Positions 1-8,062 of a stretch of DNA of 64,000 bases are shown in pieces. This DNA is from Saprospiraceae bacterium. GTDB taxonomy: Bacteria; Bacteroidota; Bacteroidia; Chitinophagales; Saprospiraceae. Position 1 is the stretch's first letter. Each line of letters begins with the position of its first letter. The notes under the pieces were generated by a model that was not told the DNA's origin, searched no databases, and saw only the letters and a list, made by a program, of their open reading frames with translations. The DNA is taken from positions 1,984,001 through 2,048,000 of the forward strand of contig JADJXD010000001.1 in assembly GCA_016715985.1 (NCBI GenBank). Direction: 5' to 3'. The translations under genes were made by a program, and so were the position numbers.

Positions 1-331
1 ATGAAATGCAAACAATTTTTGCACCTGTACTTTTCAGTTGGTTCAGAGCACTCACTGTTTCTTCAGTATTTCCAGAATAAGAAGACACTATTGCGAGGGT
101 ATTTTTATCTATCCATGCAGGTATATCATAGCTCTTTTTTACTATATAGGGAACCGCACACTCATCACTGATAATTTCTGAAACATAATCACCGCCGATA
201 CCTGAGCCGCCCATTCCTGCTACAAACACTTTAAAGATCGGAAATTCAGCTTTTCTGATTTCGATTTCATGGGAGGTCTCTAATGCTTCTCTGAGTTGCG
301 CCGGAAATTGTTTGATTAATTGATCCATCAT
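1..331 (-). CDS. Bifunctional phosphoglucose/phosphomannose isomerase, N-terminal part (cut by window edge)
   Basis: Reading the minus strand from the ATG at 331 gives 110 codons without a stop, running off the window. The translation begins MMDQLIKQFPAQLREAL. It contains a glycine-rich AGMGGSGIGGDY segment and later VSSYSGNTEET, the two phosphosugar-binding signatures of an SIS domain. A short leader, then GMGGSGIGGD, then SYSGNTEET is the layout of the archaeal/bacterial bifunctional phosphoglucose/phosphomannose isomerase family, which interconverts fructose-6-phosphate with glucose-6-phosphate or mannose-6-phosphate in the cytoplasm. The C-terminal half, with the catalytic His and Glu, lies outside, so activity cannot be judged. 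It diverges from the YraN gene across about 126 bp. A second in-frame ATG at 328 is an equally possible start. Confidence 0.8.
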   Translation of the reverse strand, partial: MMDQLIKQFPAQLREALETSHEIEIRKAEFPIFKVFVAGMGGSGIGGDYVSEIISDECAVPYIVKKSYDIPAWIDKNTLAIVSSYSGNTEETVSALNQLKSTGAKIVCIS

Positions 332-457
332 ATTATGATAAGTTAAAGTAACTTTTTGTTAAACTGCAAAAATATGAAATTATTTTGTAATATGACATGA
401 TAATACAATGTTAAACAATTGAACCAAATCCATCAAATAAATATTTGGATAATAAGT

Positions 458-823
458 ATGTCAAAACAACAGAAAATAGGCAAAATTGGCGAAGATGCCG
501 CTACGATCTATCTCATCAGTCAGGGATATCAGATTCTGGAACGCAACTGGAGATTCAGCCGTGCAGAAATAGATATTATTGCTAAAGACGGAGCAGTATT
601 GGTTTTTGTGGAAGTCAAAGCAAAATCATACACTTTTTTTGGTTCGCCGGAAGAAAGTATTTCCACTTATAAAGAAAATCTCATTATTGATGCTGCCGGC
701 AGGTACATGGAACAAATAAATCATGATTGGGAAATCAGATTTGATATTGTTTCTATTGTATTTGATAAAAATCTGGTTCCGGATATCCGGCATTATAAAG
801 ATGCTTTTTATCCCGGAATGTGA
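458..823 (+). CDS. YraN/UPF0102 family protein (predicted nuclease fold)
   Basis: A 121-aa protein of the UPF0102 (YraN) family. The core ExD-x12-ExK pattern is E37, D39, E52 and K54 (RAEIDIIAKDG then VFVEVKAKS), the metal-binding arrangement of a PD-(D/E)XK restriction-endonuclease-like fold. The N-terminal KIGKIGEDAA helix is also typical. The biological role of the family is not settled; a part in DNA processing is inferred from the fold. I chose the ATG at 458 over an in-frame TTG at 419 because homologs start within a few residues of the GKxGE motif and the extra 13 residues look like random AT-rich DNA. The gene stands alone, followed by a palindromic repeat. Confidence 0.85.
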   Translation: MSKQQKIGKIGEDAATIYLISQGYQILERNWRFSRAEIDIIAKDGAVLVFVEVKAKSYTFFGSPEESISTYKENLIIDAAGRYMEQINHDWEIRFDIVSIVFDKNLVPDIRHYKDAFYPGM

Positions 824-880
824 GTACGGTTTTCCCAATAACCAATGTTTGTCACTCATGATTTCAATTTTTTTTGTATT

Positions 881-1018
881 TCAATTGCCACATGGCTTTA
901 GCCTGTGGTAAAAATTATCATATATAAATTGGCTTTAGCCAAACATAAATTACATTTTTGGCTAAAGCCAGACTTAGTTATTTATTTTACCACCAGCTAA
1001 AGCTGATGGCAATTGAAA
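881..1018. repeat. Palindromic dispersed element, family 1, copy A
   Basis: An element of about 138 bp with imperfect terminal inverted repeats: TCAATTGCCACATGGCTTTA at the left pairs with the complement of the right end (CAGCTAAAGCTGATGGCAATT). Two inner GGCTTTAGCC/GGCTAAAGCC palindromes give a nested cruciform. A second copy lies at 14325-14462. It fills most of the gap between 824 and 1130. It carries no ORF. The shape resembles REP/MITE-type non-autonomous elements; no matching transposase is in the window. Confidence 0.8.
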
Positions 1019-1130
1019 GCAACACATTCGTCAAATTCTTTTAACCTATTTCTTCATCTGTTACAATCTGATATTCACACTCCATCAAACAGATATAGGT
1101 GTTTTTATGAAAAATGACTAATATTGCCCC

Positions 1131-2348
1131 ATGAATTTAACCTTTACGATTGCAAGGAGATACCTGCTCAGTAAAAAAAGTACAAATGCCATCAATATCA
1201 TCACCTGGATTTCCGTGATTGGCATGTCTATTGGCACAGCAGCACTCATCCTTATATTGTCTGTTTTTAATGGTTTTGAAGGATTGCTGTCCGGAATGCT
1301 CAATAGTTTTAATCCCGATTTGAAAGTTACATTGATTGAAGGAAAATATATCAGCAAAGACAGTATAGATAACGACGCCATTTTGCAGATAAAAGGAGTG
1401 GATAAAATTTCTTATACCCTGGAAGAGACATCCTTTTTTTCATATAAAGGTTCGCAGGAAGTAGGAATAATCAAAGGTGTGGACAAAAATTTTGAATATG
1501 TCACGCGTATAGATTCTATGTTATTGATGGGGCAATTCAAACTGGAAGATGAACAAATCAACTATTGTGTATTGGGTTCCGGTATCAATACCAAACTATC
1601 AGTCAATCCCAGTGACCCGTTGACGCCGGTGACGGCATATATGTATTCCAGATTTCCCAAAGGACCGTTGGGCAAAGACTTTAAAACAATGTCGGTGTAT
1701 CCTTCGGGTGTATTTTCTGTGGGTAGTGATGTAGATATGGCATACATTCTTGTGAGCTTTGATGCAGTTAATCATCTCTTAGATATGGAAGATCATTTCA
1801 GTGCCATTGAACTAAGGCTTTCTTCGCCTTCAGATGAAAAATTTGTAACAAAGGAACTGATAAAAATCCTGGGCGATAAATTTGAAATCCGCAACAGATA
1901 TCAGCAGGACGAAGGTTTTCTGAAGATTATGAATATAGAAAAGTGGGTCAGCTACCTGATAGCATGTCTGACCTTACTGATCATAGCCTTTAATCTGGTG
2001 GGATCACTCTGGATGATTGTACTTGAAAAGAAAAAAGATATTTCCATTTTAAAATCGATGGGATATACTACAAAAGGAATCAATTCTATCTTTCTTCTGG
2101 TTGGGATGCTGATTTCCGGGATCGGATTATTTATTGGTTTTTTATTGGCCATTATGCTCTACTTGCTTCAAAAATATTATGGTTTGATTTCCATACCGGA
2201 AGGCTTTCTGATTGACGCATATCCCGTTGAACTCAAATATTCAGATTTTTTAATAGTTACTGTTACGGTTCTGGCCATCGGATATATAGCATCGATATTA
2301 CCATCCGTCAGAGCAGGTAAAATATCTGCATTTGTCCGTCAGGAATAA
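1131..2348 (+). CDS. LolC/LolE-like ABC transporter permease (FtsX family)
   Basis: A 405-aa inner-membrane protein. It starts with a short cytoplasmic segment (FTIARRYLLSKKS), followed by a first membrane helix at about residues 22-45, a periplasmic MacB/LolE-like domain of about 220 residues, and three C-terminal helices from about 270 to 400 (the FtsX domain). The N-terminal ARRYLxSKK and SVxGMSIGTAALI wording is that of lipoprotein-releasing permeases of Bacteroidota, which work with a LolD-type ATPase to pass lipoproteins to LolA. No ATPase gene is adjacent, so the partner must be elsewhere. The ATG at 1131 is the only plausible start. A MATE exporter gene follows after 26 bp and may be co-transcribed. 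Confidence 0.85.
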   Translation: MNLTFTIARRYLLSKKSTNAINIITWISVIGMSIGTAALILILSVFNGFEGLLSGMLNSFNPDLKVTLIEGKYISKDSIDNDAILQIKGVDKISYTLEETSFFSYKGSQEVGIIKGVDKNFEYVTRIDSMLLMGQFKLEDEQINYCVLGSGINTKLSVNPSDPLTPVTAYMYSRFPKGPLGKDFKTMSVYPSGVFSVGSDVDMAYILVSFDAVNHLLDMEDHFSAIELRLSSPSDEKFVTKELIKILGDKFEIRNRYQQDEGFLKIMNIEKWVSYLIACLTLLIIAFNLVGSLWMIVLEKKKDISILKSMGYTTKGINSIFLLVGMLISGIGLFIGFLLAIMLYLLQKYYGLISIPEGFLIDAYPVELKYSDFLIVTVTVLAIGYIASILPSVRAGKISAFVRQE

Positions 2349-2374
2349 AATTAGTTAAGCATCAGTATTTATAA

Positions 2375-3775
2375 ATGATGGAACGTATCAAAAATTTTAT
2401 TGCACTTTTCAAAGAAGCTTTACGCGGAGAGGAGAGAGATTATACGGAAGGAAGTATTAATAAAGCCATCTTTCTATTGGCGATACCGATGATTCTGGAA
2501 CTGAGTCTTGAAAGTGTTTTTGCAGTGGTAGATATGTTTTTTGTGGGAAGACTGGGCGAAAATGCAATCGCTGTGGTAGGTTACACCGAGTCGGTGATTA
2601 CTATTATTTATTCTGTTGCAATAGGATTGAGTACGGCTGCAACGGCTATCATAGCCCGGCGGGTAGGAGAAAAAAATCCGGAACAGGCATCCAGATCAGC
2701 GATGCAGGCGATGATGATTTCAGGTGTTATCACCGTTTTTCTGAGTATTGCGGGTGTTATTTTTGCCGGAGACATTCTTAGGTTTATGGGCGCTACAGAA
2801 GATGTAGTGGCCGAAGGACAGATTTTTACTTCCATCATGTTTGGGGGTAGTGCAGTAATCATTTTTTTATTTCTGATCAATGGTATATTCAGAGGTGCCG
2901 GCAACGCTGCTCTGGCAATGAGAAGTTTGTGGATAGCCAGCATTATAAATATTGTGCTCGATCCGATCTTTATATACGGCATCGGCCCATGGGATGGTAT
3001 GGGACTTCAGGGTGCTGCCTGGGCAACCTGCATCGGACGTGGCTCGGGAATTGTGTTTCAGGTGTATCACATGATATACGGGCAGGGACTTATCAAAATC
3101 AAAAAAGCAGATCTTATTCCCGACTTTAAAATTATCAAATCCCTGATACATCTGGCATGGCCGGCAACTTTCCAGTTTGTTATAGCATCCGGAAGCTGGA
3201 TTATTCTTACAAAACTGATAGCAGAAACCGGTGGAACAACAGCGTCTGCCGGGTATCAGATAGCTATCAGAAATGTGGTATTTTTTATACTTCCGGCATG
3301 GGGACTCAGTAATGCAGCGGCTACACTGACAGGACAAAATCTGGGTGCAGGAAAATATGACAGGGTTTATAAAAGTGTGATGATCGCATCAAAATACAAT
3401 GCCATTTTTATGTCTGTGGTGATGATGTTGTTTTTGATTTTTCCCGGTCCGATTATCTCTATTTTTACCGCTGATCCTGAAGTAATCAGGGTGGGTACAG
3501 AAGCATTGCGTATTATCGGAAGCGGATTTGTTTTTTATGGAATCGGTATGGTCATGATTCAGGCAATGAATGGAGCCGGAGATACCTGTACGCCAACGAT
3601 TATCAATTTTGCGGGATTCTGGCTCTTTCAGATTCCTTTGGCATATTTTATGACTTTGTATCTTGATTTCGGAATCACAGGAGCATTTGCTGCAATTCCT
3701 ATTGCGGAGTCGGTCATTGCATTGGTCGCCTGGATATATTTCAGAAAAGGAAACTGGAAAAATATTAAGGTGTAA
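2375..3775 (+). CDS. MATE family efflux transporter
   Basis: A 466-aa polytopic protein with about 12 predicted membrane helices in two related halves, as in MATE (multidrug and toxic compound extrusion) antiporters, which export organic cations against Na+ or H+. Family wording includes FLLAIPMILELSLESVF near residue 32, VDMFFVGRLG near 52, and the second-half repeat LIHLAWPATFQFVIASGSWI near 258. A charged 28-residue N-terminal leader precedes helix 1. Two ATG codons in tandem (2375, 2378) are both possible starts. It lies 26 bp behind the FtsX-like permease on the same strand. The substrate cannot be inferred. An open frame on the opposite strand (2867-3337) is a shadow. Confidence 0.92.
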   Translation: MMERIKNFIALFKEALRGEERDYTEGSINKAIFLLAIPMILELSLESVFAVVDMFFVGRLGENAIAVVGYTESVITIIYSVAIGLSTAATAIIARRVGEKNPEQASRSAMQAMMISGVITVFLSIAGVIFAGDILRFMGATEDVVAEGQIFTSIMFGGSAVIIFLFLINGIFRGAGNAALAMRSLWIASIINIVLDPIFIYGIGPWDGMGLQGAAWATCIGRGSGIVFQVYHMIYGQGLIKIKKADLIPDFKIIKSLIHLAWPATFQFVIASGSWIILTKLIAETGGTTASAGYQIAIRNVVFFILPAWGLSNAAATLTGQNLGAGKYDRVYKSVMIASKYNAIFMSVVMMLFLIFPGPIISIFTADPEVIRVGTEALRIIGSGFVFYGIGMVMIQAMNGAGDTCTPTIINFAGFWLFQIPLAYFMTLYLDFGITGAFAAIPIAESVIALVAWIYFRKGNWKNIKV

Positions 3776-3789
3776 TTAGAGAGATTTTG

Positions 3790-4140
3790 ATAGGGAGCTG
3801 TTGGATGTTGGCTGTTAGCTGTTAGCCATTTGCTGTTAGCTCGTAGTTTGTAGCTTTGTGGGTAAAAAACCTTTTCCCCTTCACCTTTTGCCTTTCTCCC
3901 CTGTTCATTCAATCATTCACTCATTTTTTCATTCACCCTTGATTCTTCACCCAATCACTGATCACCCAATCACCTTATCACCAGATCACCCCATTTTTTG
4001 ATATACCTTTTGGCTGGGAAGCGCAAAAGGAACATCAAAAAAGCAGCCCGCCTGACCACTACGAAGTAGGCTAGAATGTTCGCAATTCCACAATTCTGCA
4101 AATCCAACAAATCCGCAACTTAGCAACTATTCCCCTTTAC
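3790..4140. other. Low-complexity spacer, no gene
   Basis: This gap before smpB (about 400 bp) holds no credible ORF. It begins with degenerate TTGGCTGTTAGC / GCTGTTAGCTCGTAG words and continues with pyrimidine-rich CATTCA and ATCACCCAATCACC words, a compositional type seen again at 21143-21258. At 4048-4071 a piece reading CCCGCCTGACCACTACG then AGTAGGC matches the foldback element at 8950-8977 in the opposite orientation. Confidence 0.6.
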
Positions 4141-4152
4141 AAAATATCTTTG

Positions 4153-4160
4153 TATCTTTG
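4153..4160 (+). promoter_or_regulatory. Bacteroidota -7 element before smpB
   Basis: TATCTTTG fits the Bacteroidota -7 consensus TAnnTTTG and lies 18 bp before the smpB ATG at 4179; a second TATCTTTG sits just upstream at 4145-4152. The -33 box is not clear. Its position makes an upstream TTG (4158) impossible as the smpB start, because it would lie inside the promoter. Confidence 0.55.
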
Positions 4161-4178
4161 CAGGCATTAAATCATAAG

Positions 4179-4640
4179 ATGGCCAAGTTAGTCACAAAAG
4201 AGATTGTCAATAGAAAAGCAAAATTTGAGTTTCAGTTTTTGCAGCAGTTTGAAGCAGGACTCGTGCTCACGGGTACTGAAGTCAAAGCCCTGCGTCAAGG
4301 TCTGGCTAATCTCAATGATGCTTACTGTGTATTTGATCATGGAAATTTGTTAGTCAAAAATATGTTTATTGCAGAATACGATCACGGTACCATCTACAAC
4401 CACGCAGCACGTAGAGACAGGAGACTGTTGCTCAGAAAAACAGAACTGAAAAAACTCGAAAGACGCGTTACTGAAAAAGGACTTACTATTGTTCCCTACA
4501 GATTATTTTTCAGTGAGAGGGGTTTTGCAAAACTCGAAGTATCACTGGCACAAGGCAAAAAGTCTTTTGACAAGCGGGAATCCATCAAGGAAAGAGACTC
4601 CCAACGCGATCTGGACCGGATCAAAAAAATAAAATTGTGA
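4179..4640 (+). CDS. smpB: SsrA-binding protein SmpB
   Basis: A 153-aa basic protein that binds tmRNA and brings it to stalled ribosomes for trans-translation. Recognisable family segments in order: NRKAKFEFQF near the start, GLVLTGTEVKALRQG (the beta-barrel core), a YDHGTIYNHAARRDRRLL segment, and the C-terminal KSFDKRESIKERDSQRDLDR tail that enters the decoding centre. Length is normal for the family. The start at 4179 (MAKLVTKE) is preferred because a -7 promoter box lies just upstream. No tmRNA gene was seen in this window. Two large palindromic repeats begin right after the stop codon. Confidence 0.96.
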   Translation: MAKLVTKEIVNRKAKFEFQFLQQFEAGLVLTGTEVKALRQGLANLNDAYCVFDHGNLLVKNMFIAEYDHGTIYNHAARRDRRLLLRKTELKKLERRVTEKGLTIVPYRLFFSERGFAKLEVSLAQGKKSFDKRESIKERDSQRDLDRIKKIKL

Positions 4641-4913
4641 TTGATAAGCTTAGCGTCCTCGCTAAGCTTTACTTTGTTGAAGCTTCCAGCTTCAGAAACA
4701 TTTATTGATTAAGACAAGTCCATAGATGTTTCATTGATAACCAAAATAGTTACAGCACCTTATAAACTTTGTTAGTCTGTAGAAAAGCATAGATACCGGC
4801 GCAGACGCCAAAACTAATACAAGCTTAGCGAGGACGCTAAGCTTAGCATCGCTATGATAAGCTTAGCGTCCTCGCTAAGCTTTACTTTGTCGAAGCTTCC
4901 AGCTTTAGAAATA
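4641..4913. repeat. Complex palindromic repeat (family 2), copy A
   Basis: Three hairpins built from the same 24-bp unit (10-bp stem AAGCTTAGCG, loop TCCT or AGGA) lie at 4646-4669, 4821-4844 (inverted) and 4859-4882. The outer units are followed by GAAGCTTCCAGCTT words. An almost identical arrangement occurs at 6719-6968, so the T9SS cargo gene at 5164-6699 is bracketed by direct copies. The layout resembles bacterial interspersed mosaic elements (REP clusters). The rest of the gap to 5163 is AT-rich with no gene. Confidence 0.85.
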
Positions 4914-5163
4914 ATTACATCATATAATATCAGATTGTAAGTAATATCTATTCAGACTTTATTGTTAAAAATTAGTATAAAAGATGAATTTTTTAATTAA
5001 CAGTTTATATTTGTATTGATAATACTTTAAAAATGAAGGAAAGTACACTTTAGTATTTAAAACATTTTTTCTTCAGGAATGCATCATGAGTATATATGCA
5101 GATTGGTAAGCATGCTATTTGCACTATCCATTTATGCACTATTAAAATCTAACATATCAGCGT

Positions 5164-6699
5164 ATGAAGAAGATATTTATTTTTTGCATCGTTTCAATCT
5201 TGGGATCTGTAACGATTTTGCATAGTCAGGAGCGGTATGCAAAGATTATTGATTTTGATAAAAAACCCCAAAACGCAAGTGAAATTATTAAATACGAAAA
5301 TAATTATTATGTAAATATTACTGGGGTATGTCTTGACTTAGATGGTTATTTAACCGAAGCATGTAGTGGAATCATTAAAATTGATGAAAATTTATCAATT
5401 TTGGACAGTATTATCATTAATAATTTTAGCATTGGAATTAAATCTCTACTAATTGATACGATTACGGAACAATTTTTTTATTCTGGTGAAGACTACTTTA
5501 AGAACAAAATTGCTCAGGAATATAAGGTTTATAAATATAATATAAATAAACTTGAAAAATCAGAAACAATTTCACTACAAAATAAAGAGCAATATAATCG
5601 GAAATATTTCCAAATTACTGGTGAGGTTACAGACAATTATATTTTCGTTGGTGGCACATTTAATGAACTTGATGATAAACAAACAGAATCATTATTGTTT
5701 TTTTTAAGACCTAATAATTCAGATACTTCTATCATTGTTAATTTTGCCCAATCTACCTACCTATGGAATTCATTAATCGATACTAAAAATCAACTGAATT
5801 TAGCTTTAATGTCTAGTATGATTGGTGGTTTCCGCCAAGCCCATATCTTGAAGTTTGACGAAAATTTAAACCAAATTTGGCATTGGACATCCGAAAATAT
5901 AGATTATATACAGAAGCCTTATATATGTGAATTAAATGACGGTAGAATTGTAATCACAGTATCTGATCCTGTCGCACCCAAAATTGCTTCCTTGGAAGCC
6001 ATCAATCCCGACAAATCCAGATCCTGGAAATACCGATTTCCGGATATTAGTGGCAAAATACAAAGAAGGGTGTACAGAATCAAAACACTTCAAAACGGGG
6101 ATATCATCGGTATGGGTGGGTATGGTAATAGCAATCTCAATCTGGATACTAAAATTACTGAAGTGCCTTATGTATTCCGGATGTCACCAAGCGGACAACT
6201 GCTTTGGGAGAAAGCATTTTACAGAACCCGTCCTGTAGTTGACTATTGTCTTGGGAGCCTACACGATGTGATTGAGCTTGAAAACGGGGATCTGCTCGCA
6301 GTTGGCCGAATAGATAATTATTTGGAATATGATCCTGTGGTCTTTCAGGGAAGACCTGATCCTGATATCCTTATCATACGCATGGATGCCAATGGATGTA
6401 TAGATTCTGAATGTAAAACGATAACAAAAATAGAGACCACAACTGTAAGCACGATAGATCATGACCACTTCGGGTCTGAAACTTTCCTTTTCCCTAACCC
6501 GGGTAGTCAGGAGATGGAGCTTTTTAATCATGATCTTGTAGGCGCCCTTCACATTTATGACATTCAGGGCAAACTTGTACATACCCTGCCAGAACCACAA
6601 CATACCTTAGACATCAGCAAGCTACCGTCAGGTTTATACATTGTCCACATCGTTTTAAATAACAATAAGTCAATCAGGCAGAAGATTATGGTAAAGTGA
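5164..6699 (+). CDS. Secreted protein with T9SS type A sorting domain
   Basis: A 511-aa protein with an N-terminal signal peptide (about residues 1-21, ending TILHSQ) and a C-terminal type A sorting domain of about 75 residues (FLFPNPGSQEMELFN, then YDIQGKLVHTL, then ISKLPSGLYIVHI and a basic end). Such proteins cross the outer membrane by the type IX system and are often anchored to the surface. The middle part has repeated strands with LxNGDIIxxG-like words, suggesting a beta-propeller-like fold, but I cannot name a domain. Composition changes inside the gene: two 60-bp stretches near 5281 and 5401 are 22-25% GC, while two near 6001 and 6301 are 38-40%. The gene is flanked on both sides by the family 2 palindromic repeat. 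Function unknown. Confidence 0.85.
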   Translation: MKKIFIFCIVSILGSVTILHSQERYAKIIDFDKKPQNASEIIKYENNYYVNITGVCLDLDGYLTEACSGIIKIDENLSILDSIIINNFSIGIKSLLIDTITEQFFYSGEDYFKNKIAQEYKVYKYNINKLEKSETISLQNKEQYNRKYFQITGEVTDNYIFVGGTFNELDDKQTESLLFFLRPNNSDTSIIVNFAQSTYLWNSLIDTKNQLNLALMSSMIGGFRQAHILKFDENLNQIWHWTSENIDYIQKPYICELNDGRIVITVSDPVAPKIASLEAINPDKSRSWKYRFPDISGKIQRRVYRIKTLQNGDIIGMGGYGNSNLNLDTKITEVPYVFRMSPSGQLLWEKAFYRTRPVVDYCLGSLHDVIELENGDLLAVGRIDNYLEYDPVVFQGRPDPDILIIRMDANGCIDSECKTITKIETTTVSTIDHDHFGSETFLFPNPGSQEMELFNHDLVGALHIYDIQGKLVHTLPEPQHTLDISKLPSGLYIVHIVLNNNKSIRQKIMVK

Positions 6700-6718
6700 A
6701 GATGTATTTAAAAGAATG

Positions 6719-6968
6719 TTGATAAGCTTAGCGTCCTCGCTAAGCTTTAATTTGTCTAAGCTTCCAGCTTAAGAAACATTTAAGGTATAAGACCTTTATA
6801 TAGATTTTTCCCTTTATAAACTATGGCAGTGTGTAGAATTGTAAAGACACCGGCGCAGACGCCAAAACTAATACAAGCTTAGCGAGGACGCTAAGCTTAG
6901 CTTCTTCCCGATAAGCTTAGCCCTCGCTAAGCTTTACTTTGTGGAAGCTTCCAGCTTCAGAAATATCT
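6719..6968. repeat. Complex palindromic repeat (family 2), copy B
   Basis: The second copy of the element at 4641-4913, in the same orientation. The 24-bp hairpin unit occurs at 6724-6747 and inverted at 6875-6898, and a 2-bp-shortened version at 6913-6934. Between units, the stretch running from ACCGGCGCAGACGCC to the inverted hairpin is identical in both copies over roughly 50 bp, while the spacer before it has diverged. No gene lies between 6700 and 7017. Confidence 0.85.
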
Positions 6969-7017
6969 AAAAAATAAAATATCAAACCTGAAACTGATCC
7001 TTTATCCCCAACACCCA

Positions 7018-7881
7018 TCAAAACCGGAACCCAAAGGATGCCTGAAATCCGATATTTGTATCCTTATCATTGTTATAGATAAATTTATTGTCTGTAGCGT
7101 CGAATGTTTTTCTGGATGGATCCATCGAGTTTTTAGTGATATCTGCCAGGCCGTAATCATATCTGAAACCAATATAAAAACCCTTATTCAGGAAGTACGA
7201 AAAACCACCCGTTAATCCATAATCCAACAGATTGTATGTGCTGCCCACTTTTTCCGACTCCAGATAGTTGTAGTAAGCACCAGCGTCTTTAGCAAGATCT
7301 ACCACACTTCCATCCACTATAATCGCAGGTCCGAGCGCACTACTGGCAATACCTCTGGCATTATCGCTGTAATAATTGTGAATCAAAGATTGTTTGAAAA
7401 ACACATCTTTCGGGTGTTCTGTTGACTCAAAAAACAACGTACCGCTCCCTGTCGGCCCTATCAGAAAACCTGCGTAAATACCTGCATTAATTTCCAGCTT
7501 TCGGGAGATCGCAAACTGAGCGGTGATCGGGATGCTCAGATATGCATTAGATACCTTAAGTTCAATTTCTGCATTTCCCTTTTCATAAATAAATGCATTT
7601 CCAATCGGAATTTTATAAAACGACTCACCGAAATATTTATAACTCGTTCCCACCTGACTGTACAGTAATTCAGCTTTTATACTCAGTCTGTCATCTAGTT
7701 TGTAAGCATAGTTGATACCAAAATGAAATCCATTGGTTATCCCAAATTTCTCAATCACCCCGGTTTCAGAAGGACCTTTTAATTTGGAATAATTCAATCC
7801 GGCTCTGATACCAAAGCTTTGACCCGAAACTGCAACCACAAATAAGAGCATCACAAAAGCAGTTAAAATATTTTTATACAT
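7018..7881 (-). CDS. Outer-membrane beta-barrel protein (PorT-like fold)
   Basis: A 287-aa protein with a signal peptide (MYKNILTAFVMLLFVVAVSG, then QSFG) followed by GIRAGLNYSKL and alternating amphipathic strands, ending with GFQASFGFRF. A terminal aromatic strand is typical of outer-membrane barrels. This pattern belongs to the outer-membrane beta-barrel domain group often labelled PorT family in Bacteroidota. That label reflects fold only; I see no evidence that it is the PorT of the type IX system. The gene is monocistronic. A -7 promoter box lies about 24 bp upstream of the ATG. Confidence 0.75.
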   Translation of the reverse strand: MYKNILTAFVMLLFVVAVSGQSFGIRAGLNYSKLKGPSETGVIEKFGITNGFHFGINYAYKLDDRLSIKAELLYSQVGTSYKYFGESFYKIPIGNAFIYEKGNAEIELKVSNAYLSIPITAQFAISRKLEINAGIYAGFLIGPTGSGTLFFESTEHPKDVFFKQSLIHNYYSDNARGIASSALGPAIIVDGSVVDLAKDAGAYYNYLESEKVGSTYNLLDYGLTGGFSYFLNKGFYIGFRYDYGLADITKNSMDPSRKTFDATDNKFIYNNDKDTNIGFQASFGFRF

Positions 7882-7904
7882 CTGATTTTTTTAGAAATTT
7901 TGTG

Positions 7905-7912
7905 CAAAGATA
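7905..7912 (-). promoter_or_regulatory. -7 promoter element for the barrel protein gene
   Basis: On the minus strand this reads TATCTTTG, followed by CAC, matching TAnnTTTG. It lies 24 bp before the ATG at 7881. No convincing -33 TTTG is present. Confidence 0.45.
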
Positions 7913-8007
7913 TAAAATACATCCTTTCTAACGACGCTAAGTTCATTTTCGCATACTTCTGTGGAATAAAATTATCAATGCCTCGGGTCGGAAATTGATT
8001 TAAAGTT

Positions 8008-8015
8008 TACTTTTG
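8008..8015 (+). promoter_or_regulatory. -7 promoter element for trmB
   Basis: TACTTTTG matches TAnnTTTG and lies 48 bp before the trmB ATG at 8063. The -33 region is not convincing. Confidence 0.4.
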
Positions 8016-8062
8016 CACACTTTTAGAACTGAGCGTAAGTTAAATCATTAGTTGAGAATCAA

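Noticed and set aside
626..859. Short antisense frame at the YraN gene
   Set aside because: Shadow of the nuclease-fold gene, no start context or family match.
1119..1126. TAATATTG as a -7 box for the LolE-like gene
   Set aside because: It lies only 4 bases before the ATG and departs from TAnnTTTG, which would imply an unlikely leaderless start.
2867..3337. 156-codon open frame opposite the MATE gene
   Set aside because: Cys- and His-rich, improbable composition, no signal or family wording; an antisense shadow of a well-recognised coding region.
7018..7881. Assigning the barrel protein as PorT of the type IX secretion machinery
   Set aside because: Only a general barrel pattern is visible and no other secretion-machinery genes are adjacent.
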